From NCBI GenBank assembly GCA_943325005.2, contig CALPNT020000002.1, forward strand, positions 1 through 53,537: a stretch of 53,537 nucleotides of DNA. The letters run 5' to 3'. Below, piece by piece: positions 1 through 8,816 of the stretch (its first letter is position 1; every line of letters begins with the position of its first letter). Under the pieces are notes generated by a model. The model saw only the letters and a program-made list of their open reading frames with translations. It had not been told where the DNA came from and made no database searches. Source of the DNA: Bifidobacterium breve. Lineage in GTDB: Bacteria; Cyanobacteriota; Cyanobacteriia; PCC-6307; Cyanobiaceae. Made by a program: the position numbers and the translations under genes.

Positions 1-192
1 ACGCGGCCGCCCAGCTTCACCCTGTTTGTCAATGATCCCAAGCTGTTCGGCGAAACCTACCGGCGCTATGTGGAGCGCCAGATCCGCGAGGGGCTCGGTT
101 TTGAAGGTTCACCCCTGCGTCTGTTCTGGCGTGGTAAGCAGCAGCGCGACGCCGAGAAGGAGCTGGCCCGTTCCCAGTCCCGCAGTCATTGA
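1..192 (+). CDS. der: GTPase Der (EngA), C-terminal fragment
   Basis: The window opens inside a gene whose last 63 codons match the C-terminal KH-like domain of the double-GTPase Der, a ribosome assembly factor that acts on the 50S subunit. Visible features are the segment [11 protein letters not shown], then a [11 protein letters not shown] helix and [13 protein letters not shown], followed by a basic tail. This is the standard end of the family. Both GTPase domains lie upstream, outside the window, so their integrity cannot be judged. The stop is 24 nt before the next start codon on the same strand, so the two genes are probably co-transcribed. Confidence 0.9.
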   Translation, partial: TRPPSFTLFVNDPKLFGETYRRYVERQIREGLGFEGSPLRLFWRGKQQRDAEKELARSQSRSH

Positions 193-216
193 GGCCATGG
201 CCTGGGAGCGCCGCTG

Positions 217-1164
217 ATGGACTGGCTGCGCCAGCTGCCGATCGGTCAGTACGTCGATACCAGTGACAGCGGGCCGGCCAGCTGGCTGCAGCGGCTCGAT
301 CCACGCCTCAAACTGGCCTGGACCCTGGCCTTCCTGGTGACGCCGATTCTGGCCGGTCCGATCTGGCGGGTCTCGCTGGTTGGCCTGCTGCTGTTGATCA
401 CCTGCTGCAGCGGGCTGCCGCTGCGCCTCTGGGGGCGGAGTGTGCTGGTGTGGCTGGCGCTGGCCTTGCTGGTGGGATCGCTGGCCACGATGTTGCCGGC
501 CGGTGAGGCCTCAGCCACCACGCTGCAGCGCCCGCCCACGGAGCTGCGTCTCGCCCCGGCGGAGCGCCCCGGCAGCCCGGCGCCCGAACGCCTCGGTCTC
601 ACCTGGGAGCTGGTGCATTGGGGCCCCCTGCAGCTGGGCCCCCTGCCCCTGGGCCCGATTGTCGTGACCCGGAAGTCGGCCCAGCTGGGCCTCAACAGCG
701 CCACGCTGCTGTTCACCCTGATTCACAGCGCCAACCTGCTGCTGCTCACCACTTCCCCCGAAGCCTTGGTATGGGCGATCGACTGGTGGCTGATCCCGCT
801 GGGGCGGCTGGGATTGCCGGTGGAGCGACTCGGCTTCATCCTGCTGCTGGCCCTGCGCTTTCTGCCGCTGGTGCAGGAAGAGTTTCAGAACCTGCTGCGC
901 TCGCTGGCCACCCGCGCCGTCAACCTCAAGTCGCTGGGCTGGAAGGCGGGCCTCGGCCTGGCGCTGGCCGTGGGGGAGCGCCTGCTGGCGAATGTGTTGC
1001 TGCGCGCTGAGCAGGGCGCTGAAGCGCTGATGGCCCGCGGCGGTCGTTGGTTGGCGCCCGAAAGCCTGCATCAGCCCGCTGCGAGCGCGGCACTTCCGAC
1101 CGTGCTGGCGGCTGCGGCGCTGCTGCTGCTGCTGGGGCTGCGGCTGCGCCTGGGTGCGGCCTGA
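217..1164 (+). CDS. EcfT/CbiQ-family energy-coupling factor transmembrane protein
   Basis: A 315-residue polytopic membrane protein of the CbiQ/EcfT family, the transmembrane component of ECF-type vitamin or metal importers. It opens with a short amphipathic stretch and DPRLKL, the usual entry to the first helix. Hydrophobic segments lie near residues 33-60, 70-90, 160-185 and 200-225, and there is a last one at the C-terminus. The coupling-helix signature appears as ALMARGG near residue 270, after LRFLPLVQEEFQNLL. A hydrophilic Pro-rich loop interrupts the middle (about 90-145). No ATPase or substrate-binding S component is nearby, so the substrate is unknown. It sits between der and pipX, as in other cyanobacteria. 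Confidence 0.85.
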   Translation: MDWLRQLPIGQYVDTSDSGPASWLQRLDPRLKLAWTLAFLVTPILAGPIWRVSLVGLLLLITCCSGLPLRLWGRSVLVWLALALLVGSLATMLPAGEASATTLQRPPTELRLAPAERPGSPAPERLGLTWELVHWGPLQLGPLPLGPIVVTRKSAQLGLNSATLLFTLIHSANLLLLTTSPEALVWAIDWWLIPLGRLGLPVERLGFILLLALRFLPLVQEEFQNLLRSLATRAVNLKSLGWKAGLGLALAVGERLLANVLLRAEQGAEALMARGGRWLAPESLHQPAASAALPTVLAAAALLLLLGLRLRLGAA

Positions 1165-1392
1165 CCGCCCCAGCTGGTGGATGGTCTTCACCATGGCATC
1201 GCCGGGCAGGAGCGGAGCCCTCCGGTTGGAGCCGGGAGCGGCCCGATCAGCGCCCAGCCCGAGGCCCTGACGTTCTGGCCGAAGGAGGCCTGAGCCGCTC
1301 TGGCTCCTCCAGGGTTGGCCGGGCTTCAGGCGACGGCGTGGCGGGCTCGCCTGAACGCCGTGGGGTTGAATAGGTTCAGTTCGTCTGGCGAT

Positions 1393-1659
1393 GTGAGTTC
1401 CGAGCGCTACCTGAATCACCCGACCTTCGGGATGCTCTATCGGGTTGCCCCCGTCGCGGAGAGCAAGGATCTTTTTGCCACCCTCTACGCCCAGCGGATC
1501 TTTTTCCTGGTGACGCTGCAAAGTCGTGGCGCGATGTTCGAGGTGATCCCCCTGATGGATGCCCGCCATTTCGCTGAGCAGAATCTTGCTCGCGCCCGCC
1601 GCGAAGGTCCGGATGTGCTGGCCCGCTGGCGCCAGCTGTTCGACCAGACCTTCATCTGA
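1393..1659 (+). CDS. pipX: PipX, PII-interacting protein and NtcA co-activator
   Basis: An 88-residue PipX. In the family it binds either 2-oxoglutarate-loaded NtcA, as a transcriptional co-activator, or PII, and so links nitrogen/carbon status to gene expression. The N-terminal Tudor-like part reads YLNHPTFGMLYRV and LFATLYAQRIFFLV, which is the family signature. The helical C-terminus ends in RWRQLFDQTFI. The frame is open upstream to 1315, but the GTG at 1393 gives the usual length and start. The stop overlaps the start of the next gene by one base, so pipX and pipY are translationally coupled. PII itself is encoded in this window at 12.1 kb. Confidence 0.93.
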   Translation: MSSERYLNHPTFGMLYRVAPVAESKDLFATLYAQRIFFLVTLQSRGAMFEVIPLMDARHFAEQNLARARREGPDVLARWRQLFDQTFI

Positions 1660-2351
1660 TGACCAGCGGCGCCCTGGCCGCTCGTCTGGCTGAGCTGCGC
1701 CGGCAGTTGCCTCCCGCCACCCATCTGCTGGCTGTCAGCAAAGGGCAGGACGCGACGGCCATCCGGGAGGCGGTGGCGCTGGGACAGCGCAGTTTTGGCG
1801 AGAGCCGACTGCAGGAGGCGCAGGCCAAACAGGAGCGGCTCGCCGATCTGGGCCCCCTCGACTGGCATTTCATCGGTCGGCTCCAGGCCAACAAAGCCCG
1901 GGGGGTGCTGCGCCATTTCGGCACCATCCACTCCGTCGACAGCCTCGAGCTGGCCCAGCGGCTGCAGCGGATTGCCGCCGAAGAGGGCCTGGCGCCGGCG
2001 GTGCTGTTTCAGGTGAAACTCAGGCCCGATCCTGCCAAAACCGGCTTCAGCGCCGACGAGTTCCGCCTGGCCTGGCCGCTGTTGCGTGCTCTGGCGCCCC
2101 TGCGGCCCGTGGGTCTGATGACCATCGCCCCCCTGGCCCTCACCCTGGCGGAGCGCCGCCAGCTCTTTCAGGAGTGTGCCGATCTGGCGGCGGAGCACGG
2201 CCTCGAGCAGCTGTCGATGGGCATGAGTGGTGACTGGCCGGAGGCGGCGGCAGCCGGCAGCACCTGGGTGCGGCTTGGTACCACGTTGTTTGGTGTGCGG
2301 CCAGGGGGGCAGCCAGCTCAGGGGCCAGAAACGCTGACGAACACCGGCTGA
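1659..2351 (+). CDS. pipY: PipY / YggS-type pyridoxal-phosphate homeostasis protein
   Basis: A 230-residue single-domain PLP-binding protein of the YggS/COG0325 family, called PipY in cyanobacteria where it is the partner gene of pipX. It has no known catalytic activity; the family buffers PLP and affects amino-acid and keto-acid balance. Visible motifs are LLAVSKGQ with the PLP-binding lysine, [38 protein letters not shown] and [23 protein letters not shown], the last two contacting the cofactor phosphate in homologues. It starts on the ATG that overlaps the pipX stop codon. Confidence 0.92.
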   Translation: MTSGALAARLAELRRQLPPATHLLAVSKGQDATAIREAVALGQRSFGESRLQEAQAKQERLADLGPLDWHFIGRLQANKARGVLRHFGTIHSVDSLELAQRLQRIAAEEGLAPAVLFQVKLRPDPAKTGFSADEFRLAWPLLRALAPLRPVGLMTIAPLALTLAERRQLFQECADLAAEHGLEQLSMGMSGDWPEAAAAGSTWVRLGTTLFGVRPGGQPAQGPETLTNTG

Positions 2352-2413
2352 GAGGTTGCCACCGCTGGCATGGGACGCTATTCAGGTCTGAAGCATCCAT
2401 CCAGAGGCTATCC

Positions 2414-2983
2414 GTGTCGTTGTTTTCCCGTCTGCGTGCCGTCGTCTCCGGCGATGACTATCTCGATGGTGAATACGACGACGAGCTCGACTACGACCCG
2501 GGTGATGAGGGCGAGCCCGCCCCCACCAGTCGCAGTCTCGGCAGCAGCAGCAGCAGCGCCCTGGCTCTGAGTGAGCCCTTCGGCAGCGACGACCCCTTCG
2601 CCGGCACCAACGTGATCGGCATGCCAGGCCTCTCCACCGCGGCCGTGGAGGTCTGCCTGATGGAGCCCCGCAGCTTTGATGAGATGCCCCGGGCCATCCA
2701 GGCCCTGCGCGAGCGCAAAACGGTGATTCTTAATCTCACGATGATGGAGCCCGACCAAGCCCAGCGGGCCGTCGATTTCGTCGCCGGTGGCACCTTTGCC
2801 ATCGACGGCCATCAGGAGCGGGTGGGCGAAAGCATCTTCCTGTTCGCTCCCAGTTGTGTCACCGTCACCACCGCCGGTGGTGAAGACACCGCCTCCCCCA
2901 CGGTCACCGCCGGCCGCATCCCCCACGAGCCCCAGGATGCCGCCCCAAGTCCCGCCTGGGGCCGCAAGGATGATCTGGTCTGA
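2414..2983 (+). CDS. sepF: Cell division protein SepF
   Basis: A 189-residue SepF (Cdv2), a cytoplasmic FtsZ-binding protein that anchors and bundles the Z-ring in Gram-positives and cyanobacteria. It has an N-terminal amphipathic membrane-targeting helix ([11 protein letters not shown]), an acidic low-complexity linker rich in D, E and S to about residue 60, and the C-terminal SepF (DUF552) domain. That domain shows [35 protein letters not shown] and [12 protein letters not shown]. It starts at GTG, giving the expected N-terminal helix. The end overlaps the start of proC by 14 nt, an arrangement seen in other cyanobacteria. Confidence 0.92.
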   Translation: MSLFSRLRAVVSGDDYLDGEYDDELDYDPGDEGEPAPTSRSLGSSSSSALALSEPFGSDDPFAGTNVIGMPGLSTAAVEVCLMEPRSFDEMPRAIQALRERKTVILNLTMMEPDQAQRAVDFVAGGTFAIDGHQERVGESIFLFAPSCVTVTTAGGEDTASPTVTAGRIPHEPQDAAPSPAWGRKDDLV

Positions 2984-3833
2984 CGACCGGAGCACCAGTT
3001 CGTCCGCTGATCTGGGTTCCGCCGATGTTGACGCTGCTGAAATCGGTGTGATCGGCTTGGGGCGGATGGCCCAGGCTCTGGTGTTGCCCCTGATCGAAGC
3101 CGGACTGATCGACCGTGAACGGCTGCGGGCCGTGGTGGCCAGCGAGGCTTCCGCCCAACGGCTGCGCCAGAGCCATCAGCTGGCGGTGAGCACCGATCCG
3201 CTGCAAGCCTGGCAGGCACCGGTGGTGCTGCTGGCGGTCAAGCCCCAGCAATTGGAAGCGGTGGCCACGGCTCTGGCTGCCGTCGCTGAGGGGCCCCGCC
3301 CCCGGCTGCTGATTTCGGTGCTCGCCGGTGTGACCCTGGCTCGGCTGCAGCGCCTGTTTCCCCGCTGCCACTGTGTGCGGGCTGTGCCCAACACTCCTTG
3401 CCTGGTGCGGGCGGGGCTCACCGGCCTGGCCTGGGGGGAGGGCGTGAGCGCCGAGCAGCAGGAGTGGGTGCGGCTGTTGTTTGCCCGGGTGGGGGAGGTG
3501 CTGGAGCTGCCCGAGCCCCAGCTTGATGCCTTCCTGGCCCTCACCTCCTCCGGTCCGGCCTTCGTGGCGCTGGTAGCGGAGGCCATGGCCGATGGCGCCG
3601 TGGCCGCCGGCCTGCCCCGGAGTCTGGCCCAGCACCTGGCGCATCGCACCCTGGCGGGCACCGCGGCCCTGCTGCAGGAGCGGGAACTCCATCCCGGTCA
3701 ACTCAAAGACATGGTGACCAGCCCGGCCGGCACCACGATCGCCGGGTTGCGGCACCTGGAGCGAGCCGGGTTGCGCTCGGCCCTGATCGAGGCGGTGCTG
3801 GCCGCCGCTGAGCGCAGCCGCGAGCTGGCCTAG
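2970..3833 (+). CDS. proC: Pyrroline-5-carboxylate reductase
   Basis: ProC catalyses the last step of proline synthesis, NAD(P)H reduction of pyrroline-5-carboxylate, in the cytoplasm. The 287-residue product has an N-terminal Rossmann motif ([13 protein letters not shown]), the [10 protein letters not shown] segment, [26 protein letters not shown] and the C-terminal family signature [15 protein letters not shown]. The frame is open further upstream, but the ATG at 2970 is chosen because it leaves only a short leader and a 14-nt overlap with sepF. The leader (about 24 residues, Ser/Asp-rich) is longer than in most ProC proteins. Confidence 0.93.
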   Translation: MIWSDDRSTSSSADLGSADVDAAEIGVIGLGRMAQALVLPLIEAGLIDRERLRAVVASEASAQRLRQSHQLAVSTDPLQAWQAPVVLLAVKPQQLEAVATALAAVAEGPRPRLLISVLAGVTLARLQRLFPRCHCVRAVPNTPCLVRAGLTGLAWGEGVSAEQQEWVRLLFARVGEVLELPEPQLDAFLALTSSGPAFVALVAEAMADGAVAAGLPRSLAQHLAHRTLAGTAALLQERELHPGQLKDMVTSPAGTTIAGLRHLERAGLRSALIEAVLAAAERSRELA

Positions 3834-3938
3834 GCAGCCGACCCTGCAGCCCAGCCGCCGGAAGCACTGCTACGCAGCAGCTGAGCGGCCAAGAGCAATT
3901 CCGCCCAACGGGCAGCGAAGCGGCGGTTCGGGGCTGTT

Positions 3939-4613
3939 TCAGCCTTTGTTGGTGTCAGCGATGGCAGCGGCAGCTTTGGCAGCAGCAGTCTTGGCGGCGC
4001 CCAGCCGGGGCTCCTGGCCGGCCAGCAGGCGTTGCAGGTTGCTGCGATGGCGCCATACCACCAGCACGGTGGTGAACACCGCCAGCAGCAGGTAGGCCGG
4101 CCGCAGGCCGCTGTCGCCGAACCAGGCCAGCATCAGCGCCGGCAGGGCCAGGGCCGCCACCACGCTCGAGAGCGAAACGATGCGGCTGAGCGTGAGCACC
4201 GCCAGGAAGATGCCGAAGCAGGCCAGGCCCACAGGCCAGGCGAGGCCCAGCAGCATGCCCAGGCCGGTGGCCACCGCCTTGCCGCCCTTCCAGCCCAGCC
4301 ACAGCGGCCAGATATGACCGGCCAGGGCCGCCAGGCCGGCTGCCACCACCCACCAGTCGCTGCCGGCGTCGTAGCCGATCGGTTGCAGCAGGGTCTTGGC
4401 CAGGAGCACCGCCAGGCTGCCTTTGAGCACATCCACCACGAACACCGCCAGGGCCGGCCCCTTGCCCAGCACTCGCAGCACGTTGGTGGCTCCGGTGGAG
4501 CCCGATCCCTCCTGGCGGAGATCGATGCCGGCCAGCCAGTGGCCCGCCAGCCAGCCGCTGGGGATCGAGCCGAGCAGATAGCCGGCCACCAGCACGAAGA
4601 GGTTCAGCAGCAT
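3939..4613 (-). CDS. plsY: Acyl-phosphate:glycerol-3-phosphate acyltransferase PlsY
   Basis: PlsY is an integral membrane enzyme that makes lysophosphatidic acid from acyl-phosphate and glycerol-3-phosphate, the first committed step of phospholipid synthesis. The 224-residue protein has the diagnostic loops: GSIPSGWLAGHW near the N-terminus, GSGSTGATNVLRVLGKGPA with the phosphate-binding Ser/Asn residues, and WPLWLGWKGGKAVATGLG. About five hydrophobic segments separate them. An Ala/Lys-rich tail (AAAKTAAAKAAA type) follows the last helix. It is convergent with proC. Confidence 0.95.
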   Translation of the reverse strand: MLLNLFVLVAGYLLGSIPSGWLAGHWLAGIDLRQEGSGSTGATNVLRVLGKGPALAVFVVDVLKGSLAVLLAKTLLQPIGYDAGSDWWVVAAGLAALAGHIWPLWLGWKGGKAVATGLGMLLGLAWPVGLACFGIFLAVLTLSRIVSLSSVVAALALPALMLAWFGDSGLRPAYLLLAVFTTVLVVWRHRSNLQRLLAGQEPRLGAAKTAAAKAAAAIADTNKG

Positions 4614-4977
4614 GGGGCTTGGTCGAAACGCAGAAGGAAGGAGTTAGGGCTGGGGCTTTCGCCTGGAGTCAGGGGTTTGGTCTTGGGTTGGGGCTTCGAC
4701 CAGGAGTCAGAGGTTTGACCCTGGCCTTTGACTGGCGCTGGTGCCTGGGCCTGATGGGCTTGGTCTGGGGCTTTGGCCAGGAGCTTGGCCTTGGGTTGGG
4801 GCTGGGGTTTTTGTTTTGGCCTGATGGGCTTGCCGCTGGTGTTCCCAGATCCAGCCAGGTCTTGGTCAGGGCTGATGGGGTTCTGCAGCTTGTCTCAGAG
4901 GCTGGTGTCAGAGGCGTCTCGGCCAGGGGTCCTTGCTGTTGCTTCAGCACTGGTGGCGTGCCGAGTGGAGGCCGGCC
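4614..4977. repeat. GT-rich degenerate repeats in plsY upstream spacer
   Basis: A gene-less 364-nt spacer between plsY and the DUF3086 gene. On the plus strand it is strikingly rich in G and T. It carries imperfect copies of a unit resembling GGGGCTTTGGCCAGGAG followed by TTTGGTCTTGGGTTGGGG, starting near 4647, 4690 and 4767. The 15-mer GGCCTGATGGGCTTG occurs twice, near 4749 and 4820. An open frame across it would encode Gly/Leu repeats (GLGLGLG) with no resemblance to a real protein. The plsY promoter and leader must lie here. Confidence 0.6.
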
Positions 4978-6063
4978 TCAGTAGAGATCCTCCTCAAGCA
5001 CCAGCTCGTCGGGGCCGGCGGCGAAGGCCAGCCAGAGGGGGAATTGCAGCAGGGGGATGTCCACCACCCGCTCGGCGGCATCGATGACGATGAACGGCAG
5101 CTCACCGCGTTCCTCCAGTCGATCGGCCCGCTCGATCGCCGCCTCCGAGCGCTCGAACAGCACGATGCCGCTGCTAGGACCGAAGTCGTCGCGGCTGAGG
5201 CCCAGGCAATCCTGCAGGCCGCGGCGCCATTCCCCCAACCGCTCCGGCTGGCCGGCCAGCACCAGGGTCTGGAAACGATCGCCATAGAGCTCGCCGAGGA
5301 TGGCGATCGCGGCGGCGGCGATCAGCACGTTGCGATTGCGGCTGCCGCTGCTGGGCTGGGCTCCCCGGCCCCCCTGGCTCAGAAACCAGTCGTCCAGCAG
5401 GGCGGCGCCGGCGGGCTCCAGGGTGCGTCGCAGTTTCCAGGGATCGGCATTGAAATCCGGCTGGCCGCCGTAGCGCTTCAGCAGCCTGCGGATCAGGGCT
5501 TCGTCCTGGCTGAACAGTCCGGCGGCGGCTGGCGGCGAGAGTTCAGGCACGCTGGCGGCCTCCTGTTTGTCGAGCGGCGAAGGCTGCACCAGCACCGGCT
5601 GGGCTACCAGCTCGATCTGTTCGGCCGCCATCGCCAGATCCTGAAGCGCCCCCACCAGGTACTCCTGGAAGCCTTTCATGCGACGGGCGATGCCATCGGA
5701 CTGGCCGCTGAAGCTGCTGGCGATCTGCTGCTGAATCTGGCTGCGGCGTTGCTCTAGGCCGGCGATCTCCTGCTCCAGGGCCTGGCGCCGCTGGCTCAGT
5801 TCGCGCAGGGCGAGCTCCAGCAACGCATCGCGGGCTGGGCCAGCGGCAACGTCCGGCCGGGTCGGGCCAGCTGGTGGAGCTGGGGGCGGCAGCACGGCGG
5901 CAGAAGGCGCCGGGGCTTCTGCTTCGCCCGAGGCTCGGGGCGAGTCCGGCCCTGGTGACTCGCTCCAGTCGGTTGACGCGTTCATCGCAGCTGGCATGGC
6001 CGGTGCGGCCGGTTCAGGCTGAGCGAGGGCCGCCAGATCGGGGCTGCTGGTCAGGTCGGTCAT
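4978..6063 (-). CDS. DUF3086 cyanobacterial conserved protein
   Basis: A 361-residue protein of the DUF3086 type, found only in cyanobacteria; function unknown. Residues 1-75 are a low-complexity Ala/Pro/Ser-rich leader. Residues 78-115 form a predicted coiled coil (LRELSQRRQALEQEIAGLEQRRSQIQQQI). Residues 185-361 form the conserved globular domain, with LIRRLLKRYGGQPDFNADPWKLRRTLEP and ending PLWLAFAAGPDELVLEEDLY. No membrane segment is apparent. Its ATG overlaps the stop of the upstream DUF3119 gene by 4 nt (ATGA), so the pair is translationally coupled. Confidence 0.82.
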   Translation of the reverse strand: MTDLTSSPDLAALAQPEPAAPAMPAAMNASTDWSESPGPDSPRASGEAEAPAPSAAVLPPPAPPAGPTRPDVAAGPARDALLELALRELSQRRQALEQEIAGLEQRRSQIQQQIASSFSGQSDGIARRMKGFQEYLVGALQDLAMAAEQIELVAQPVLVQPSPLDKQEAASVPELSPPAAAGLFSQDEALIRRLLKRYGGQPDFNADPWKLRRTLEPAGAALLDDWFLSQGGRGAQPSSGSRNRNVLIAAAAIAILGELYGDRFQTLVLAGQPERLGEWRRGLQDCLGLSRDDFGPSSGIVLFERSEAAIERADRLEERGELPFIVIDAAERVVDIPLLQFPLWLAFAAGPDELVLEEDLY

Positions 6064-6497
6064 GGCGTCGTCGCGGCGGCCAGATGGGCCAGGCGCAGCT
6101 CCAATTGTTGGCGCAGAACATGGGCGTCAAATAGGACCGGCAGGAAATGGATGCTGCGCTGTTCGCGGAAATAGAACAGCACCGGCAGCCGGGGCCAGAA
6201 GAGGGTCCAGCTGAGCCAGCTCTCATAGGGGAACCGGCGGATTTCCTTCTCGCCGCGCCACACCACCAGATCCGCAGCGGCGAATTCCAGTCGCAGCGTG
6301 CGGGCCTGCAGCAGCAGGAAGCCGCCGAACAGCACCAGGGCCAGAGTGAGCCAGCGCACGCCACTCCACAGGGGTGTGGCCAGCAGGCAGGCGGGCCCCA
6401 GCACGGTCACGCCCAGGGGTACCCAGTAGCGGGGCTCGAGGCTGACATCGGCACGGGTCGGAACGCTGGCTTGGGCTAGGGAATCGGTGCTGGACAT
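6060..6497 (-). CDS. DUF3119 small membrane protein
   Basis: A 145-residue cyanobacterial protein of the DUF3119 type, function unknown. Two adjacent hydrophobic segments (about residues 25-65) are followed by a cytoplasmic domain with LVVWRGEKEIRRFPYESWLSW and LPVLFYFREQRSIHFLPVLFD. That layout resembles small PH-like bacterial membrane proteins, but this is only an impression. The frame is open further upstream; the ATG at 6497 is chosen because the conserved part begins soon after it. It overlaps the DUF3086 start by 4 nt and lies downstream of the MlaE-type permease gene on the same strand. Confidence 0.8.
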   Translation of the reverse strand: MSSTDSLAQASVPTRADVSLEPRYWVPLGVTVLGPACLLATPLWSGVRWLTLALVLFGGFLLLQARTLRLEFAAADLVVWRGEKEIRRFPYESWLSWTLFWPRLPVLFYFREQRSIHFLPVLFDAHVLRQQLELRLAHLAAATTP

Positions 6498-6658
6498 GGG
6501 AAGCACCCAAGGCTCTCCATGCTGCCATCCCAGCCCCAAATTCCCAGGCTGACCATTCGAGCCTGGGCCAGGAGCTCTCTGGTTGCCTGAGCGTTGGCAG
6601 GAGTGCTGCGGCGGTTCGCGGCGTTCGGACCCAGTGCCGATCCGATCCAGGTAGGGCC

Positions 6659-7408
6659 TCAGGTTCCGAACAGCACCTGGGTGAGCACCACGTCCACCAA
6701 AGCCACCGTCACCAGGATCATCACCACGGCGCCGGTGGTGCTGGTGCCCACCTCCTTGGGACCGCCGCGGGTGGTGAGGCCCCAGCCGCAGGCCAGCACG
6801 GCAATCAGCAGGCCGAAGACCAGGGCCTTGAGCAGCATCGAGGGCAGGTCGTTGGGCTCCATCCAGGTGCGCACCGAGTTCCAGAACACCGCTGGCGGCA
6901 CGCTGTAGAGCATGGTGCTGCTCATCTGACCCGACCAGATCGCCACCCCGAAGAACAGCAAGCACTGCACCGGCGACATCACCACCATCGCCAGCACCCT
7001 GGGCACCACCAGGTATTCGACTGGGTCGGTGCGCAGCATGGTGATCGCATCGATCTGCTCGGTCACCTTCATGGTGCCGAGCTGGGCGGCATAGGCCGTG
7101 GCCACCTTGCCGGTGAGCAGCGTGGCGGTGAGCAGCGGCGCGATTTCGCGCGAGAGGCCAAGGGCCAGCAGGCCGCCGATCGCCGCATTGGCTCCCTGTT
7201 TAGACAACTCAGCCGCTACCTGGATGTTGAATACCGTGCCGGCGGCCAGACCGGTGATCAGCACGATCAGAAAGCTGCCGGGACCCGCCTCCAGCAGTTC
7301 CTGCACCAGGTCGGTCATGCTGATGCGGCCGCGGGCGATGGCGCTGACGGCCTGACCGCCGATCATCAGGCTGCTGCCAAGACGTACCAGCCAGCGGGGT
7401 GTCTTCAT
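6659..7408 (-). CDS. MlaE/YrbE-family ABC transporter permease
   Basis: A 249-residue permease of the MlaE (YrbE, DUF140) family. Relatives move phospholipids or other lipids between membranes with an MCE protein and an MlaF-type ATPase. Visible features are the interfacial N-terminal helix, FLIVLITGLAAGTVFNIQV, the cytoplasmic LGTMKVTEQIDAITMLRTDPVEYLVVPRVLA loop that is the strongest family signature, and GLTTRGGPKEVGTSTTGAVV near the C-terminus. No MCE or ATPase gene is adjacent. Its ATG overlaps the upstream transporter stop codon (ATGA), so the two are coupled even though their roles are not obviously related. Confidence 0.9.
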   Translation of the reverse strand: MKTPRWLVRLGSSLMIGGQAVSAIARGRISMTDLVQELLEAGPGSFLIVLITGLAAGTVFNIQVAAELSKQGANAAIGGLLALGLSREIAPLLTATLLTGKVATAYAAQLGTMKVTEQIDAITMLRTDPVEYLVVPRVLAMVVMSPVQCLLFFGVAIWSGQMSSTMLYSVPPAVFWNSVRTWMEPNDLPSMLLKALVFGLLIAVLACGWGLTTRGGPKEVGTSTTGAVVMILVTVALVDVVLTQVLFGT

Positions 7409-8814
7409 GACTGGACTCCAGCCTGCAGCCGATGCAGGCCCCGTTCCGGCCAGCGCCGCATCACCACCAGTCCCAGCACGATCAGCAGAGCGGGGATCAG
7501 GCCCATGCAGAGCCGGATCGCCACCAGGGCGCTGGTGGGTTGCAGGATCTCCAGCCTGGCCTGGTACCCACTCAGGCTCATCAGGTTGCCGAAGAAGAAG
7601 AGGGCGAAGCTAATGCAGATCTTCTGGGTGAACACCATCCAGGCGCTGTACTGGCCGGCCGGTCGCTCTGGATCGACATCAATCGCATCCGGTAGCAAGG
7701 ACCAAGGGATCAGGTAAGCAGTGGCGGCACCGACACCGGCGGTCATGATGGTGAGCAACAGCAGAGCCAGCCGCACCCCGTTGGCGAGCGAGCCAGTGGG
7801 ATGAACGGCCGCATCCAGGGGCGGCAGCATCATCGCGGCCAGACAGCCGACGATCCACAGGGTGGTGCCCCAATGCAGAGCGCGGATGCGGCCCAGGCGC
7901 TGCGACACCAGATTCCAGATCCACAGGCCGCCGAGGCTGCTGAGGATAAAGGGCATCAGGATCCAGTTGCTCCAGCTTTCCGGCAGGTGCATCACCACCG
8001 GTAGATAGATCAGCGCAGCGGTCTGCATCAGCTGCAGGGCGCACCACAGCAGCAGGTACAGGCCCAGCACCATCAGGAAGCGGCCGTTGCTGCGCACCCG
8101 CCTGAGCAGGCGGCGGGTGCTGCCCGGTTCACTGGTGGGTGTCTGACAGTTTTTGGCCTGGGGGGCCAGGCCCCAGCTGCAGATCAGGGTGGTCAGGGTG
8201 ATGATCACCCCCGAGAGCATCCCCACCCGCCAGTAGCTGGCCGCATCGGCGTGGTCGCGCAGCAGCAGGCCGCCCAGTAAGGCCCCCACCAGCGTGGCGA
8301 TGATCGACCCGGTGAATCGGGCCGTGTTCAACCTGGTGCGCAGGGAGACGCTGGTGGTGAGCTCTGCCGCCAGGGCCGAGTAGGGCAGGTTCACAGCCGT
8401 GTACAGGCTGTTGGCCACCATCGAGATCAGCACGAAGATCGCGAATTTCAGCCACAGACCACCGGGCGGCACCCACCACATCAACGCCATGGCAAAGCCC
8501 AGGGGCACGGCGCTACCGACGATCCAGGGCAAGCGGGGGCCCCAGGGGGTCTTGGTTTTGTCACTCAGCCAGCCGATCACCGGGTCATTGATGGCATCCC
8601 AGAGGCGGGCCAGCATCAGCACCAGGCCGGCCATCCAGGGCGGCATGCCTACGGCTGAGGTGTAAAAAATGAACAGATAAAACCCGATCAGGGAGGCGGC
8701 CATGCCGGTGCCGGCATCGCCCATGCCGTAGGCCCAGAGCATGCGGCCGCGGGGCCCGGGTCCCAGATCGGCCGGATCGATGTAGCCCGTGCTGCCGCCG
8801 TGATCACTGATCAC
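7405..8814 (-). CDS. MFS transporter, glycoside-pentoside-hexuronide (GPH) cation symporter type
   Basis: A 12-helix major facilitator of the GPH/MFS_2 family, which usually imports sugars or related solutes with a cation. The family signature is clear in RLWDAINDPVIGWLSDKTKTPWGPRLPW, between helices 2 and 3. The real substrate is not predictable from sequence. The frame is open to a TTG at 8877. I chose the GTG at 8814, but an ATG at 8742, immediately before the first helix (MLWAYGMGDAG), is also credible. A perfect 19-nt palindrome (8798-8816) lies at the GTG and would be an upstream operator if the ATG is used. Its stop overlaps the permease start by 4 nt. Confidence 0.8.
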   Translation of the reverse strand: MISDHGGSTGYIDPADLGPGPRGRMLWAYGMGDAGTGMAASLIGFYLFIFYTSAVGMPPWMAGLVLMLARLWDAINDPVIGWLSDKTKTPWGPRLPWIVGSAVPLGFAMALMWWVPPGGLWLKFAIFVLISMVANSLYTAVNLPYSALAAELTTSVSLRTRLNTARFTGSIIATLVGALLGGLLLRDHADAASYWRVGMLSGVIITLTTLICSWGLAPQAKNCQTPTSEPGSTRRLLRRVRSNGRFLMVLGLYLLLWCALQLMQTAALIYLPVVMHLPESWSNWILMPFILSSLGGLWIWNLVSQRLGRIRALHWGTTLWIVGCLAAMMLPPLDAAVHPTGSLANGVRLALLLLTIMTAGVGAATAYLIPWSLLPDAIDVDPERPAGQYSAWMVFTQKICISFALFFFGNLMSLSGYQARLEILQPTSALVAIRLCMGLIPALLIVLGLVVMRRWPERGLHRLQAGVQS

Positions 8815-8816
8815 GG
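8798..8816. promoter_or_regulatory. 19-nt perfect palindrome, possible operator
   Basis: CCGTGATCA, one central C, then TGATCACGG: two 9-nt arms with a single-base centre. It overlaps the candidate GTG start of the GPH transporter and lies 56 nt upstream of the alternative ATG start. The symmetry and length suit a dimeric regulator. It could also be a chance palindrome in coding sequence. Confidence 0.3.

Noticed and set aside
4619-4984. 121-codon Gly/Leu-rich frame in the plsY spacer
   Set aside because: Product is a product of the GT-rich repeat (GLGLGLG) and not conserved protein-like sequence.
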